A DNA stretch of 6,016 bases from Bacillota bacterium (GTDB taxonomy: Bacteria; Bacillota; Dethiobacteria; DTU022; UBA8154). Below are positions 5,529 through 6,016 of the stretch, in pieces (position 1 is the stretch's first letter; every line of letters begins with the position of its first letter). The DNA is taken from contig DMPF01000223.1 in the NCBI GenBank assembly GCA_003456095.1, positions 1-6,016 on the forward strand. The letters run 5' to 3'. The translations under genes and the position numbers were made by a program. Under the pieces are notes generated by a model, which saw nothing but the letters and a program-made list of their open reading frames with translations, ran no database searches and was not told the origin of the DNA.

Positions 5529-5988
5529 TAGATAGTTTAATGGCAGCTTGTACGGCAGCAATGATTTTTGCGTAGCCGGTACAGCGGCATAGATTACCGG
5601 CAAGTGCTTTTTTAATATTTTCCTCACCGGGATAATTGTTTTTTTGCATCATGGCATAACTGGACATGAGCATACCCGGTGTACAGAAACCACATTGCAC
5701 AGCACCCTTTTCCAAAAAGGCTTCCTGCAGAGGATGGGGTTCTTCCCGGCTGCCAAGGCCTTCCACGGTTAACACGTGACAGTTGCTCACTTTCCAGGCC
5801 GGATAAATACAGGAGTTAACGGCCTCTCCGTTAACAACGACCGTGCAAGCCCCACATTCCCCTTCGCCGCAGCCGCGCTTGGTTCCGGTCAATCCCAGCA
5901 TTTCCCTTAAAACGTCAAGAAGGACCGCATCGGCTTCCGGCTCCACGATCACGGCCTTACCGTTAAGGATAAAGGACAGTATTCCCAA
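5521..5988 (-). CDS. Molybdenum hydroxylase [2Fe-2S] small subunit (xanthine dehydrogenase / CO dehydrogenase / aromatic-CoA reductase family)
   Basis: The 155-residue protein is the electron-transfer subunit of a molybdopterin-containing hydroxylase. The N-terminal ferredoxin-like domain (about 1-75) binds one [2Fe-2S] cluster through Cys40, Cys45, Cys48 and Cys60 (GCGEGECGAC...NSC). The C-terminal four-helix domain binds the second through Cys99/Cys102 (QCGFCTPGM) and Cys134/Cys136 (NLCRCTGY). All eight ligands are present and the length is standard. It passes electrons between the Mo-cofactor large subunit and the FAD medium subunit, neither of which is in the window. Members oxidise purines, CO, aldehydes or N-heterocycles, or reduce 4-hydroxybenzoyl-CoA; the small subunit alone does not settle the substrate. 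The start is TTG at 5988 with GGGAGG 8 nt upstream. A GTG three codons earlier overlaps that site. It is transcribed toward rpsB with no clear terminator between. Confidence 0.93.
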   Translation of the reverse strand: MGILSFILNGKAVIVEPEADAVLLDVLREMLGLTGTKRGCGEGECGACTVVVNGEAVNSCIYPAWKVSNCHVLTVEGLGSREEPHPLQEAFLEKGAVQCGFCTPGMLMSSYAMMQKNNYPGEENIKKALAGNLCRCTGYAKIIAAVQAAIKLSNA

Positions 5989-5996
5989 GGTAAACA

Positions 5997-6002
5997 CCTC
6001 CC
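5997..6002 (-). promoter_or_regulatory. Ribosome binding site deciding the TTG start of the iron-sulfur subunit
   Basis: GGGAGG lies eight nt before TTG at 5988, the same spacing as for the thiolase gene. A GTG in the same frame at 5997 shares a base with the motif and cannot use it. The remaining 14 bases to the window edge are too few to tell whether an upstream gene ends here. Confidence 0.7.
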
Positions 6003-6016
6003 TTCCGATCTTGGCC

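Noticed and set aside
6002..6012. CTTCCGATCT near the right edge resembles the end of a sequencing adapter
   Set aside because: The match is only about 10 bases, the flanking bases differ from the adapter, and the overlapping GGGAGG makes sense as a ribosome binding site. It is treated as coincidence, though read support at the edge could be checked.

Overview
The window looks like a piece of a Gram-positive, Firmicutes-type chromosome, most likely an anaerobic clostridial or Peptococcaceae-like lineage. This is an inference from four things: strong GGAGG-type ribosome binding sites, repeated TTG initiation, a short EF-Ts of about 200 residues, and acyl-CoA and molybdenum-hydroxylase genes. 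No 16S rRNA or other taxonomic anchor is present.

Layout. From the left edge to about 1074, the minus strand carries a short-chain dehydrogenase/reductase (SDR, 328-1074) followed by the first 85 codons of a thiolase-family protein (1-255), which runs off the window. A divergent intergenic region of about 220 bp (1075-1295) holds a near-consensus promoter and an interrupted palindrome. The plus strand then carries a two-component system: a soluble GAF-GAF histidine kinase of the HisKA_3/NarX-DegS class (1296-3050), and a NarL/DegU-type response regulator (3025-3753) that overlaps it by 26 nt. These genes converge on rpsB-tsf (ribosomal protein S2 and EF-Ts), encoded on the minus strand at 5343-3793, and a hairpin lies between them. 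Upstream of rpsB are a leader of about 100 nt, a good sigma-A promoter and a small cluster of short repeats. The right edge carries the [2Fe-2S] small subunit of a molybdenum hydroxylase (xanthine dehydrogenase / CO dehydrogenase / aromatic-CoA reductase class), also on the minus strand.

How the parts fit. The SDR and thiolase probably act together in CoA-thioester oxidation or a related carbon pathway. The kinase and regulator form one signalling unit with a cytoplasmic input, and its targets cannot be read from the window. rpsB-tsf is a housekeeping translation operon, but it lacks the usual pyrH-frr continuation on its 3' side. The molybdenum-hydroxylase subunit must pair with medium and large subunits encoded beyond the right edge or elsewhere.

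I found no mobile element, CRISPR array, tRNA or rRNA, and no clearly unprecedented system. The most useful points are the S2 acidic tail, the rearranged rpsB-tsf neighbourhood, the operator-like palindrome, the rpsB leader and upstream repeats, and the start-codon reassignments.
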